DNA of 64,000 nt from JBMONI01 sp049324575 (GTDB lineage: Bacteria > Omnitrophota > Omnitrophia > Omnitrophales > Aquincolibacteriaceae): the NCBI GenBank assembly GCA_049324575.1, contig JBMONI010000016.1:1-64000 (forward strand), written 5' to 3'. Each line of letters begins with the position of its first letter. The stretch's first letter is position 1. Under the pieces are notes generated by a model that was not told where the DNA came from, made no database searches, and saw only the letters and a program-made list of their open reading frames with translations. This document shows positions 9,326-17,646 of this stretch, in pieces. Position numbers and translations under genes: made by a program.

Positions 9326-10624
9326 TTACGGTTCCGCTTCGATGCGGATCAATTGCGATTGAGCACGCACGACATTCTGGCGGTCGATCGCGTTCATGGC
9401 GTTCCGCACACTGCGCTCGGAGGCATCATGGGTCAGCAGAATAAGCGGCACGATCTTCCCCTTGTTCGTTTCTTTCTGGATACAATCCGAAATGCTGATC
9501 GAATAATCCCCCAGGATCTTTGAGATCCGGGCCAACACACCGGGCCGGTCGAAAACATGGAACCGGAGGTAGTAGCGTGAAAGGATCGAGGAAATGCTTT
9601 TGACCGGCAAGATCCCCCGCCCTGCAAATTCCGTCACGCCGGACAAGGCATAGCGATTCACGCTCCGCTTCGCAAGGTCCACGAGATCGCTGACGACCGC
9701 GCTCGCCGTCGGATGCGATCCCGCTCCCCGCCCGTAAAGAAGGATATCGCCGGTCTCGTCCCCATGGATCAGAACCGCATTGTAAGAACCGTTCACATTC
9801 GCCAGGATATGGGTCTTCGGCAAAAGCGTGGGCTGCACGCGGGCTTCGATGCCCTCGCGACCGGCTTTGGCGATCGCAAGCAGTTTGATCCGATAGCCGA
9901 ATTGTTCGGCGAACAAAATATCCTCGCTGCGGATGCGCGAGATCCCCTCGCAATAAATATCCTTGAAGCGCACTTTCCCTCCGAAGGCGAACCTCGCCAG
10001 GATCGCGAGTTTGTGCGCGGCATCGATCCCCTCGATATCGAGGGTCGGATCGGCCTCTGCGTAGCCGCGGTCCTGCGCTTCCTGGAGGGCCTCCCGAAAA
10101 TCAATCTTTTCATCCGCCATCTGCGAAAGGATATAATTGCTCGTCCCGTTGATGATCGAATGGATCGCGCTGATCCGGTTCGCGACCAGTCCTTCACGGA
10201 TCGCTTTGATCACCGGGATTCCGCCTCCGACACTCGCCTCAAAGGCGACCCAAAGCCGTTTTCGCGCAGCAAGGGCGAAGATCTCATCCCCGTGTTCGGC
10301 CAAAAGCGCTTTGTTCGCCGTCACCACGTGTTTGCCATGGCGAAGGGCCTCCATGACAAAAGTCCTCGCTTCACGGACCCCGCCCACCAGCTCGACCACG
10401 ACCGGGATCAAGGGATCGCGGATCACTTCCATGGCATTTTTGGTCAAAAGGGACCGCGGGACCTTGACGCCTCGCTTTTTCCCCGGATCGCGAACGGCGA
10501 TCTTTCGGATCTCGAACGAGACCCCCTTTGTTCCGAGAAAGTACCGCTGCTTATTTTGCAGGATGGAATACAATCCCGATCCGACCTGTCCGAGCCCCAA
10601 AAGTCCCAAGGAAAGTTTCTGCAT
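9326..10624 (-). CDS. hom: Homoserine dehydrogenase with C-terminal ACT domain
   Basis: Reduces aspartate semialdehyde to homoserine. The 432-residue protein opens with a Rossmann motif GLLGLGQVGSGL (7-18). It has the catalytic block around SIINGTSNYILSQM and the D-P-T-L-D-I-E-G-I-D-A-A-H-K-L segment, then an ACT domain (about 350-430) for likely threonine feedback. It is the first gene of the operon reaching to the pseudouridine synthase at 95, and a good promoter lies at 10675-10703. Confidence 0.96.
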   Translation of the reverse strand: MQKLSLGLLGLGQVGSGLYSILQNKQRYFLGTKGVSFEIRKIAVRDPGKKRGVKVPRSLLTKNAMEVIRDPLIPVVVELVGGVREARTFVMEALRHGKHVVTANKALLAEHGDEIFALAARKRLWVAFEASVGGGIPVIKAIREGLVANRISAIHSIINGTSNYILSQMADEKIDFREALQEAQDRGYAEADPTLDIEGIDAAHKLAILARFAFGGKVRFKDIYCEGISRIRSEDILFAEQFGYRIKLLAIAKAGREGIEARVQPTLLPKTHILANVNGSYNAVLIHGDETGDILLYGRGAGSHPTASAVVSDLVDLAKRSVNRYALSGVTEFAGRGILPVKSISSILSRYYLRFHVFDRPGVLARISKILGDYSISISDCIQKETNKGKIVPLILLTHDASERSVRNAMNAIDRQNVVRAQSQLIRIEAEP

Positions 10625-10674
10625 GGATTTTTCCTAACTTTTTTCCTTACCGCAGGTTAAGTCAAAAGCGCGTT

Positions 10675-10703
10675 AGTATAGCCCAGGACGCTTCAAAAAT
10701 CAA
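10675..10703 (-). promoter_or_regulatory. Sigma-70-type promoter of the hom-thrC-lysC-cimA-valS operon
   Basis: On the minus strand TTGATT (10698-10703) and TATACT (10675-10680) are separated by 17 bases. The predicted start is near 10668, giving a leader of about 44 bases before the hom ATG. That is too short for a riboswitch, T-box or peptide-leader attenuator, so I see no RNA-level control. Confidence 0.6.
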
Positions 10704-10794
10704 ACAAGCCGCTCGTTCCAAAACCGACGGACCTTGTCCGCTCCAAAGATCCGATCCGGGAGGAGAATTCTGTCGTTTTTGGACCCTGTTAGGT

Positions 10795-10820
10795 TATAAT
10801 AGGCCCCTCACGCAAGGAGG
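10795..10820 (+). promoter_or_regulatory. -10 element and ribosome binding site of the first TIGR04073-like gene
   Basis: TATAAT lies at 10795-10800 and a strong AAGGAGG at 10814-10820, 8 bases before the ATG at 10829. No good -35 box stands 16-18 bases upstream. The Shine-Dalgarno decides for the ATG at 10829 over the TTG three bases before it. Confidence 0.45.
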
Positions 10821-10828
10821 GCTTTTTG

Positions 10829-11242
10829 ATGAAAACGCGTTTACGGATCGTTCTTATTCTTGCCGCTCTTTCGGTCCTTCATCTTGCCATGGCCCGTCAC
10901 GGCGTTTATGACGAGGAAGCGCGTGAAGCCGAGAAATTGGGAAAAGCGGCGGCACAGAGTTCCTCCCGAAATAATCCCGCTAAAGGGATCGCTTCGGGGA
11001 TCCGCGAAACGGTTTCCAGTCCCAAGGATGTCCTCACGGAAACCGCGGACGGAACCGCGAACGAAACTCCTGTGGTCGGGACCCTTGAAGGCGCGCGCGT
11101 CGGAAGCTCCAAAGCGGTCGAGCAGGCCGCCAAAGGGGTCATGAAAGTGGCAACGCTGGGCTATGGGGATACCGACAATATGAAGATCGAAGAGCCGCAG
11201 GCCGATTCCGACGACGTCGGGAAGTTCAAGATCCGCTGGTAG
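10829..11242 (+). CDS. Small secreted protein, TIGR04073-like (exosortase-system associated)
   Basis: The 137-residue protein has a signal peptide (about 1-21, ending near ALSVLHLAMA). Its Gly/Ala/Val-rich body has the pattern K-G-I-x-x-G-I-R-E-T and G-T-x-x-G-A-x-x-G-S-x-K-A-V-x-x-A-A-K-G. This resembles the TIGR04073 family, short secreted proteins found in exosortase-bearing genomes, and also the clearer member at 15425. The usual P-I-P-x-P ending is missing here. The charged tail ends in FKIRW. It is transcribed away from hom and faces msbA. The function is unknown and the family link is weaker than for the second copy. Confidence 0.6.
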   Translation: MKTRLRIVLILAALSVLHLAMARHGVYDEEAREAEKLGKAAAQSSSRNNPAKGIASGIRETVSSPKDVLTETADGTANETPVVGTLEGARVGSSKAVEQAAKGVMKVATLGYGDTDNMKIEEPQADSDDVGKFKIRW

Positions 11243-11351
11243 GTCGGATCGGAAGACCTCAGACATCCGGCCTCCGAATTTAAAAAAATCCCTTCGAAAG
11301 ATCCTTCTCCGCTTTTTTGTGATCCAGCAATGAGAGACTGTCTCCGGAAGC

Positions 11352-11409
11352 CGCCCCCTAAAAACAACTTAGGGGCGTCTGACGCCTGAACCCCGCTGCG
11401 GGTTTCAGA
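11352..11409. terminator. Two adjacent hairpins between convergent genes
   Basis: An inverted repeat built on CCCCTAA/TTAGGGG (11352-11377) is followed by a second one built on GAACCC/GGGTTTC (about 11386-11409). They lie between the convergent TIGR04073-like gene and msbA. Neither is followed by a clear T run, so a bidirectional terminator is likely but not certain. Confidence 0.4.
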
Positions 11410-13186
11410 GATTGAACTGCAGGTCGTGGAGCTTTTTGTAGATGCCGCCTTGGCTGATCAGCGCCTCATTCGTCCCCCGCTGGACGATCCTGCCTTCGTC
11501 CATTACGAGAATCTTGTCGGCCCGCTGGACCGTGGAAAGCCGATGGGCGATCACGAAGACCGTGCGTCCTTTCATCAAGTTCTCAAGAGCCTTCTGCACT
11601 TCCCGTTCGCTTTCCGTATCAAGATGGGAAGTCGCTTCATCGAGGATCAGGATGGGCGCGTCTTTCAAGATCGCGCGCGCGATCGCAAGCCGCTGCCGCT
11701 GCCCGCCCGAAAGCTTGAGCCCCCGCTCGCCGATCGGCGTGTCATAACCTTGCGGAAGAGATTCGATGAACTCGTGCGCAAAAGCCGCCTCCGCGGCTTT
11801 TCGGACCTCCTCCGGGGAGGCCTCCGGACGGCCGTAGGCGATATTCTCGCGGATCGTCGCATTGAAGAGGATCGTGTCCTGGGAGACCATGCCGATCAGT
11901 CCCCGCAGCGAGCGGATCGTCAGGTCCCGGATATCGGTTCCGTTGATGCGGATCACCCCCAACGTCGGATCATAAAAACGCGGGATCAAATGGACCAGCG
12001 TCGTCTTGCCGGCGCCGCTCGGCCCCACAAACGCAAAAACCTCCCCCGCCTTGATCTGGAGATCGATGCCCTCGAGCACGCGGCGGCCGGCCGCATATTC
12101 AAAACTCACTTTCTCGAATTCAATCCTCTCCACCTTCCCCTGGAACGCGCATGCGCCTTCGCGGTCCCGGATCGAGGGAATTTCGTCGAGGATCTCGAAG
12201 ATCCTTCCTCCCGACGCGAGCGATTGCTGGATCGTGCTGTTGACCTTGCTCAGTTTTTTGAGCGGCTCGTAGAGAAGGAAAAGCGACGCGATAAAGGAGG
12301 TGAATCTTTCTGGCGTGAACGAATCGATCGAGAACCAGATCGCGAGGCCCGCCCCGCCCGCCGCCAGCACATCGATCAAGGGCCGCTGGACAATCGTGAT
12401 CCGGATCGTTTTCTTGAAGAAATCGAACACCCCGTGATTGATGCGGTTGAAACGGCTGATCTCGGCCTCCTCGCGGTTGAAAGCTTTAACGATGTGGATC
12501 CCCGTCAGTGTTTCTCCGATGAACGCCGTGATATCCGCCGAACGCTCGTGCATCGTGCGCGTGGTCCGGCGCAGCCGTTTTCCGAGAATCGCGATCGGGA
12601 CCGCGACCAGCGGGAAAACGATCAGGGCAATGATCCCGCCCGGGCCTCCCCAGATAAAAACCGAGGGGATCAGAAAAAGGATGACGAGCGGCTGCTTCAC
12701 GAGATCCGTCAGGACATCCGTCACCGCGCCTTGCACGCTGGTCACGTCATTGGTGATCCGGCTCAGGAAATCCCCGGTCCGTCCGCGGGAATAAAAATCG
12801 CTCGAGAGGTACACCAGATGCGCATACAGGTCTTCCCGGATCTTCCGGATCGCCCGTATCCCCACACTGGCCATCTGGTACTGGGACACATATTCGAAGA
12901 GACTGCGGAAACCGATGACTGCAAAAATGAGAATGGGGATCCAAAAAACGGGGAAACGGATATCGATATCAAACGGCAGATGCGGGATCGTCGCGCTCGA
13001 GATCACAACTTCTTTTTTGTTCGAAAGGCCGTTGATCGTCGCGTAAGGGATCACGGAAGCGACGGCCATGGTCAGCGAATAGCCGACCATGCTCGCGCTC
13101 GAGATCCCCAGCCGCCACCAATGCGGCTGGATATAGCGAAGCAAACGGCGATAGATCGATCCTGTTTTTTCGGCCTTGGGTTGCAT
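11405..13186 (-). CDS. msbA: MsbA-type lipid A/lipid flippase ABC transporter
   Basis: Inner-membrane half-transporter (membrane domain plus ATPase) that flips lipid A-core or a related lipid. The 593-residue protein has six membrane segments (about 25-310) and then an ATPase domain with Walker A GPSGAGKTT, signature LSGGQRQR, Walker B ILILDEATS and an H-loop IAHRLST. The start is the ATG at 13186, with AAAGGA 5 bases before it; an upstream in-frame extension is unlikely to be translated. It stands back to back with the GnnA-like gene and lpxB, which supports a lipid A role, though other lipid exporters look alike. Confidence 0.85.
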   Translation of the reverse strand: MQPKAEKTGSIYRRLLRYIQPHWWRLGISSASMVGYSLTMAVASVIPYATINGLSNKKEVVISSATIPHLPFDIDIRFPVFWIPILIFAVIGFRSLFEYVSQYQMASVGIRAIRKIREDLYAHLVYLSSDFYSRGRTGDFLSRITNDVTSVQGAVTDVLTDLVKQPLVILFLIPSVFIWGGPGGIIALIVFPLVAVPIAILGKRLRRTTRTMHERSADITAFIGETLTGIHIVKAFNREEAEISRFNRINHGVFDFFKKTIRITIVQRPLIDVLAAGGAGLAIWFSIDSFTPERFTSFIASLFLLYEPLKKLSKVNSTIQQSLASGGRIFEILDEIPSIRDREGACAFQGKVERIEFEKVSFEYAAGRRVLEGIDLQIKAGEVFAFVGPSGAGKTTLVHLIPRFYDPTLGVIRINGTDIRDLTIRSLRGLIGMVSQDTILFNATIRENIAYGRPEASPEEVRKAAEAAFAHEFIESLPQGYDTPIGERGLKLSGGQRQRLAIARAILKDAPILILDEATSHLDTESEREVQKALENLMKGRTVFVIAHRLSTVQRADKILVMDEGRIVQRGTNEALISQGGIYKKLHDLQFNL

Positions 13187-13265
13187 GGATTCCTTTTCTC
13201 TGGACCCGTCATCCGCAGGCGGGCCCCCGGAGAGACTCGAACGGGGGCTTACTCTAACATATCCA

Positions 13266-13295
13266 TTGACACCGCTCAACCTTGTTTGCTAATCT
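13266..13295 (+). promoter_or_regulatory. Promoter of the oxidoreductase-lpxB pair
   Basis: TTGACA (13266-13271) and TAATCT (13290-13295) are separated by 18 bases, with a predicted start near 13302. A 5-bp inverted repeat TCAGC/GCTGA followed by TTTTT overlaps the start region (13294-13312). It could be a weak attenuator or chance. Confidence 0.5.
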
Positions 13296-13345
13296 CAGCA
13301 ACAGCTGATTTTTCGTTAATCCTTAACCTGCAAGGTGTTAGAGCA

Positions 13346-14299
13346 ATGAGAAAGAAACTTCGGGTCGGAGTGATCGGCGCCGGACACCTCGGAAGACACC
13401 ACGCCAGGATCTACCACGAACTGGAAGAGACCACCCTCGTCGGGATCTGCGACACCGATCCTTCCAAGAAAGAGATCGCCCAGACTTACGGCGCTTCCTT
13501 CTGGACCAAGCACCGCGACCTGATCGGTCAGGTCGACGCGGTCAGTATCGCGACCCCCACCTCCGAGCATTTCCGCGTCGCCAAGGATTTCCTCGAAGCG
13601 GGGATCCATGTCCTGATCGAAAAACCCATTACGCTGAAGATCGAGGACGCCGATATGCTGATCGCCTTGGCGCGGAAAAGAAACTGCGCCCTGCAGGTCG
13701 GCCATATTGAACGGCATAACCCGGCCCTGAAGCGCATCGAAAAGATCGCCAAGAACATCCGTTTTCTCGAGATCCACCGCCTCGGCCCTTTTACCGACCG
13801 GATCAAAGACTGCGGCGTCGTGCTCGATCTCATGATCCACGATTTCGACATCGTCATGAAACTCATCAAATCCAAGATCAAAGACTATGACGGCGTCGGC
13901 ATCGCCGTGCTGACCCCTTACGAAGATCTCGCCAATGTCAGGATCAAGTTCGAGAACGGAGCGGTCGCCGATATCACGGCATCGCGCCTGACCCCCGAAG
14001 CCCAGCGAAAGATCCGGATCTTTCAGCCGGACGCCTATATCTCGCTCGATTATCAAAGCCAGAAAGCGAACATCTACACAAAATCCCTTTTCGGCATCAA
14101 GCAAGAGGTCATTGATATTGAAAAAGCCGAGCCCCTGAAAGAAGAACTGCGATATTTCGCGGACGGGATCTTGTCGGGAAAGAGTCCCGGCAACCCGGAC
14201 GAAGCGGCCCGAAACGCTTTGGCCTTTGCGCTGGACGTAATCGAGGTCATCCAGGAAAACCACCGCCTGGGCCTGAAGGCCCTTGGGAAAAAAGTCTGA
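13346..14299 (+). CDS. Gfo/Idh/MocA-family oxidoreductase, GnnA-like
   Basis: The 317-residue NAD(P)-dependent sugar oxidoreductase has Rossmann motif GVIGAGHLG (8-16), the EKP motif in LIEKPIT and the following QVGHIERHNPA block. It lies 5 bases before lpxB. Oxidoreductases in this position in lpx clusters include GnnA, which oxidises the 3-OH of UDP-GlcNAc so that GnnB can make a 3-amino sugar for amide-linked lipid A. No gnnB aminotransferase is adjacent, so the role is an inference from context. The start is the ATG at 13346 with AAGGTG 8 bases upstream. The same frame stays open far upstream, antisense to msbA, but that part is not coding. Confidence 0.82.
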   Translation: MRKKLRVGVIGAGHLGRHHARIYHELEETTLVGICDTDPSKKEIAQTYGASFWTKHRDLIGQVDAVSIATPTSEHFRVAKDFLEAGIHVLIEKPITLKIEDADMLIALARKRNCALQVGHIERHNPALKRIEKIAKNIRFLEIHRLGPFTDRIKDCGVVLDLMIHDFDIVMKLIKSKIKDYDGVGIAVLTPYEDLANVRIKFENGAVADITASRLTPEAQRKIRIFQPDAYISLDYQSQKANIYTKSLFGIKQEVIDIEKAEPLKEELRYFADGILSGKSPGNPDEAARNALAFALDVIEVIQENHRLGLKALGKKV

Positions 14300-14304
14300 C
14301 CCCC

Positions 14305-15447
14305 ATGTCCGGACATCTTTTCATTATCGCCTGCGAAGCTTCCGGCGATCTCCACGCGGCCCGGCTCGTGGAAGAATTCCGCCGTCTTTCCCCCGGAACC
14401 GCATTCACCGGCCTGGGCGGACCCTGCATGCGGCAAGCGGGCGTGACCCTTCTTCACGATATGACGACCCTTTCGGCCTTGGGCCTCGGCGATGTCCTGC
14501 GGCAGTATCTGAAATACCGGAAGATCTTCTATGCCACGCTGGGGGCACTTCAAAAAAAGAAGCCGGACGCCCTGATTTTGGTCGATTCGCCTGCCTTCAA
14601 CCTTCGGTTCGCGAAAAAAGCGCGCACGATGCTTCCTTCGCTCCCGGTGCTTTACTATATCTGTCCGCAGCTTTGGGCCTGGGGACAACGGCGGATCGGC
14701 CTTGTCAAAAAAGTGATTTCGAAGATGTATTCGATCCTTCCGTTCGAAACCGAATTTTACCGGCAGCATGGCGTCGACTGCGAATTCGTGGGGCATCCTC
14801 TTCTGGACCACCTGGCCGAAGCCCCGACGCGTGAATCGGCCCGGCGGAAACTTGCGCTCGGTCCCACCGAGACCGCCCTGGGATTCTTCGCGGGATCGAG
14901 ACGAAGTGAAGTCCAGAGGATCTTTCCCATCATGGTGAAGACCGCCGCCTTGCTCAAAACCGCTTTCCCGGGCACCCGCCTTTTTTATTCCGAATCGACG
15001 AACGTTCCTTCCGCCGTTTACGAGGCCATTTTAAAGCAAACCGGCGGCACTTTGGAAAAGCTGAATGAGGATTTCGACACCGGCGTCAGGGCGATGGATT
15101 TTGCCCTGGTCACTTCCGGAACGGCGACCCTTCAGACCGCCTTGCTGGGAACCCCGTTCTTCCTTCTTTACAAGGCCAGCGGGTCCACTTATTTCATCGG
15201 ACGAAGGCTGATCCAGGTCCCTTTTATCGGTCTCGTGAATTTGCTGGCGCGCAAGAAGGTCGTCCCCGAGTTCATTCAGGGACACGCCAAACCCGCGTGG
15301 ATCGCGGAAGCCGCGATTTCCTTCCTGAAAGATCCGGGAGCCTACGAGAGGATGAAAGCGGATTTTCTAAAGATGCGGGCTTCGCTCGGAGAAAAAGGCG
15401 CGAGCGAAACGGCCGCGCGCAAGATCAGGGATTTTCTGCAGGCTTAG
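14305..15447 (+). CDS. lpxB: Lipid-A-disaccharide synthase
   Basis: Peripheral inner-membrane GT19 glycosyltransferase that joins UDP-2,3-diacylglucosamine and lipid X. The 380-residue protein has the family blocks EASGDLHAA (10-18), GLGGPCM (37-43), VDSPAFN, ICPQLWAWGQRR and FVGHPLLD. The length is typical. It follows the oxidoreductase gene by 5 bases, and its 3' end overlaps that of the convergent TIGR04073 gene by 23 bases. Confidence 0.96.
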   Translation: MSGHLFIIACEASGDLHAARLVEEFRRLSPGTAFTGLGGPCMRQAGVTLLHDMTTLSALGLGDVLRQYLKYRKIFYATLGALQKKKPDALILVDSPAFNLRFAKKARTMLPSLPVLYYICPQLWAWGQRRIGLVKKVISKMYSILPFETEFYRQHGVDCEFVGHPLLDHLAEAPTRESARRKLALGPTETALGFFAGSRRSEVQRIFPIMVKTAALLKTAFPGTRLFYSESTNVPSAVYEAILKQTGGTLEKLNEDFDTGVRAMDFALVTSGTATLQTALLGTPFFLLYKASGSTYFIGRRLIQVPFIGLVNLLARKKVVPEFIQGHAKPAWIAEAAISFLKDPGAYERMKADFLKMRASLGEKGASETAARKIRDFLQA

Positions 15448-15796
15448 GGCTTTCGAGAAGTTCCCACGCGAATTCGCGCTCAGTCTTCCACTCAAAATTC
15501 GGCGGCGTCGGGATCGGCGCGGTGATCAGCTCCACCGCTCCCCGGAAAGCGCGGCCTGCGCTCTTGAGAGTCCCGACCGCGATCCCCTTGGCCCAGCTGG
15601 GTTCCCACTGTCCCTTTTTACCGGTCTTCGCCTTTTCGCGGGCTAGTTCCGTCGTAAGTTCGAAGGGAGAAAGCGCGATATTCGTGAAAGCCCTTTGAAC
15701 ACGGCGGCCGGCGGTCTGTTCGGGCGCGATCTCCACGGCCTCAAGCGGCAGAGAGAACAAAAGAAGCAAGGAACATGCGAGGATCGCTCGTTTCAT
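15425..15796 (-). CDS. Exosortase system-associated protein, TIGR04073 family
   Basis: Secreted protein of 123 residues. Residues 1-20 form a signal peptide (MKRAILACSLLLLFSLPLEA). The mature part has the TIGR04073 pattern: R-x-x-R-A-F-T-N-I near residue 35, a central glycine region, R-A-F-R-G-A-V-E-L-I near residue 85 and the T-A-P-I-P-T-P-P-N-F-E-W end. The family is found in genomes with exosortase/PEP-CTERM sorting; its function is unknown and no exosortase or PEP-CTERM protein is in the window. It is a likely distant paralogue of the gene at 10829. Its promoter would leave almost no 5' leader. Confidence 0.78.
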   Translation of the reverse strand: MKRAILACSLLLLFSLPLEAVEIAPEQTAGRRVQRAFTNIALSPFELTTELAREKAKTGKKGQWEPSWAKGIAVGTLKSAGRAFRGAVELITAPIPTPPNFEWKTEREFAWELLESPKPAENP

Positions 15797-15805
15797 ATGT
15801 CCCGG

Positions 15806-15834
15806 AATCTAGCATAAAGCCGCTCTTAAAACAA
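15806..15834 (-). promoter_or_regulatory. Promoter of the second TIGR04073 gene, nearly leaderless
   Basis: TTGTTT (15829-15834) and TAGATT (15806-15811) on the minus strand are separated by exactly 17 bases, with a TG extension upstream of the -10. The predicted start near 15799 is only about 3 bases before the ATG at 15796, and no Shine-Dalgarno is visible. Confidence 0.5.
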
Positions 15835-15835
15835 G

Positions 15836-15865
15836 AAGGGCCTGCATATTTCGCAGGCCCTTTTT
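15836..15865 (-). terminator. Rho-independent terminator after glnA
   Basis: A perfect stem GGGCCTGC (15838-15845) / GCAGGCCC (15853-15860) with a 7-base loop. On the minus strand it is followed by TTCTTGTTTT, and on the plus strand by TTTTT. It lies 25 bases after the glnA stop. The minus-strand T tract also contains the -35 box of the next gene. Confidence 0.85.
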
Positions 15866-15890
15866 GCTCTCTTCAAGTATTTGATATCCA

Positions 15891-17378
15891 TTAGACATCA
15901 AAATACAGGTAAAACTCATGCGGGTGCGGTCTCAAACGCATCTGGTCGAGATCCACGCTCCGCTTATAGTCGATCCAGGTCTCGATCACATCTTTGGTGA
16001 AGACATCTCCCTGGAGCAGGAAATCATGGTCCCGCTCGAGGGCATTCAACGCCTCCTCCAAAGACCCCGGAACGCTCAAAATGTCCTTCTTCTCCTCCGG
16101 CGACAAGTCATAGATATTTTTGTCGATCGGCTTGCCCGGATCGATCTTGTTGCGGATCCCGTCGAGCCCTGCCATCAGGATCGCCGCAAAGACCAGGTAC
16201 GGGTTCGCCGCCGGATCGGGTGCTCGGAATTCGACGCGCTTCGATGCCGGCGAGGACGAATACATCGGAATACGGCAAACCGCCGAGCGGTTCCGCGCCG
16301 AGTAGCAGAGGTTGACCGGGGCTTCGTAGCCCGGTACCAGCCGCTTGTAGGAATTCGTCGTCGGAGCGCCGAACGCCAGGATCGACGGCGCGTGTTTGAG
16401 CAACCCGCCGATATAATATTTGCAGGTTTCGCTGATCAAGGCATACCCCTTCGCGTCAAAGAAAAGAGGCTTCCCCTCTTTCCAGAGACTCGAATGGACA
16501 TGCATGCCGGAGCCGTTGTCCTTGAAGATCGGCTTGGGCATGAAGGTCGCCGTTTTGCCGTATTTCCGGGCCGTGTTCTTGATGACATACTTGTACATCA
16601 TCAAATGATCGGCCATGGTCACGAGCGGCGAGAAACGGATATCGATTTCGCACTGCCCGGCGGTGGCGACTTCATGGTGATGACATTCCACCGGAACCCC
16701 GACCCGGCGCAGGGTCACCATGATCTCGCTGCGGATATCCTGGAGCGTATCGTGCGGCGGGACCGGGAAATAGCCTTCTTTATAACGCGGTTTGTAACCG
16801 AGATTCGGTTTCTCGTCCCGTCCGGTGTTCCAATCCCCCTCCACGGAGTCGATGTAGTAGTAGCCGAAATTCTCGCCCTGGTCGAAGCGAATATCATCGA
16901 AAATGAAGAACTCGGCTTCGGGTCCCCAGTAGCTTGTATCCGCGATCTTGGATTTCTTGAGATATTCTTCCGCTTTGCGCGCAATGTATCTCGGATCGCG
17001 GGAATAGGGCTCCTTGGTGATCGGATCATAGATATCGCAAATCACGCTCAAGGTCGGCACCTGGCAGACAGGGTCCAGCACCGCCGTGGTCGGGTCCGGC
17101 ATGAGGATCATGTCGCTTTCCTGGATCTGTTTGAAACCGCGGATACTGGAGCCGTCGAATCCAAGCCCCTGGGACCAGATGCTTTTCTCGACTTTTTCAT
17201 ATTCCACGAGTTCAGCGGCAGGGAACGAAAAATGCTGCCAAAGCCCCGGAAGATCGTTGAATTTGAAATCGACGATCTGGATGTTGTTTTTCTGGATATA
17301 CTTTTTGATCTCTTCGGGAGTCGTCGGCCTGTCCGAAGCGCCGGTCTCTCCGTTCTTTGAGCTCACGAGTTCGGTCAT
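15891..17378 (-). CDS. glnA: Glutamine synthetase type I
   Basis: ATP-dependent synthesis of glutamine from glutamate and ammonia in a dodecamer. The 495-residue protein has the GS signatures FDGSSI, the ATP-binding KP-x-F-x(3)-N-G-S-G-M-H block, [14 protein letters not shown] and the adenylylation loop IYDLSPEE, whose Tyr marks the GSI-beta type controlled by GlnE. The frame is open up to 17492, but the ATG at 17378 is the true start: AAGGAGG lies 6 bases before it, and the sigma-54 promoter at 17502-17517 would start RNA near 17491, at the upstream ATG itself. Residues 1-20 form a short hydrophilic extension. Confidence 0.95.
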   Translation of the reverse strand: MTELVSSKNGETGASDRPTTPEEIKKYIQKNNIQIVDFKFNDLPGLWQHFSFPAAELVEYEKVEKSIWSQGLGFDGSSIRGFKQIQESDMILMPDPTTAVLDPVCQVPTLSVICDIYDPITKEPYSRDPRYIARKAEEYLKKSKIADTSYWGPEAEFFIFDDIRFDQGENFGYYYIDSVEGDWNTGRDEKPNLGYKPRYKEGYFPVPPHDTLQDIRSEIMVTLRRVGVPVECHHHEVATAGQCEIDIRFSPLVTMADHLMMYKYVIKNTARKYGKTATFMPKPIFKDNGSGMHVHSSLWKEGKPLFFDAKGYALISETCKYYIGGLLKHAPSILAFGAPTTNSYKRLVPGYEAPVNLCYSARNRSAVCRIPMYSSSPASKRVEFRAPDPAANPYLVFAAILMAGLDGIRNKIDPGKPIDKNIYDLSPEEKKDILSVPGSLEEALNALERDHDFLLQGDVFTKDVIETWIDYKRSVDLDQMRLRPHPHEFYLYFDV

Positions 17379-17501
17379 TGCATGCCTCCTTGGTGATTTT
17401 GCGTCATTCCTGTGCCCAACCGAAACGGGATTTTCGGGATGCCCCTCGGATCCGTCGGACGGTCTTGGAACGAGATTCTCTTGTACAGCCATATTCCTAT
17501 C

Positions 17502-17517
17502 AGCAATCTAAATGCCA
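17502..17517 (-). promoter_or_regulatory. Sigma-54 (-24/-12) promoter of glnA
   Basis: On the minus strand TGGCAT-TTAGA-TTGCT matches the RpoN consensus TGGCAC-N5-TTGCW with correct GG-to-GC spacing; only the sixth base differs. The predicted start is near 17491, leaving a leader of about 113 bases before the glnA ATG. A sigma-54 activator gene is the next gene upstream. Confidence 0.85.
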
Positions 17518-17588
17518 AGTTCGGAACAAATTTCCACTTCGGAACAATATAAAAAAGGTCTTTTTCAGAGCTTGAAATGCCACATTAA

Positions 17589-17624
17589 TGTCTAAAATCA
17601 ATTTTGTCTACATTTTTGTAGACA
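17589..17624. promoter_or_regulatory. Candidate enhancer site for the sigma-54 activator
   Basis: A perfect palindrome TGTCTACA-TTTT-TGTAGACA occupies 17605-17624, with a further half-site TGTCTA at 17589-17594, 16 bases away in the same orientation. It is about 100-130 bases upstream of the predicted glnA start, the normal place for an NtrC/NifA-type enhancer. It begins with TGT and ends with ACA like NifA sites, but the spacing is 14 rather than 10. It lacks a T tract on the minus strand, so it is unlikely to be a terminator of the activator gene. Confidence 0.6.
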
Positions 17625-17646
17625 TATGGCCGTTTCGAAGCGGGGA

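Noticed and set aside
11426..13345. A very long open frame on the plus strand antisense to msbA, joining the oxidoreductase frame
   Set aside because: The protein-coding signal (ABC transporter motifs) is on the minus strand; the antisense translation has no motif, and the oxidoreductase starts at 13346 with its own promoter and ribosome binding site.
15918..17360. A 480-codon open frame antisense to glnA
   Set aside because: Same cause; glnA on the minus strand has all catalytic motifs, a terminator and a promoter.
17379..17491. Possible riboswitch in the 113-base glnA leader
   Set aside because: No motif of a known glutamine riboswitch could be recognised; only small hairpins are present.
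17379..17492. Upstream ATG that would lengthen GlnA by 38 residues
   Set aside because: The sigma-54 promoter would start RNA at about this ATG, the extra residues match no GS, and AAGGAGG precedes the ATG at 17378.
17605..17624. Palindrome considered as a terminator of the activator gene
   Set aside because: On the minus strand it is followed by AAAATTGA rather than a T tract, and its position upstream of a sigma-54 promoter suits an enhancer.
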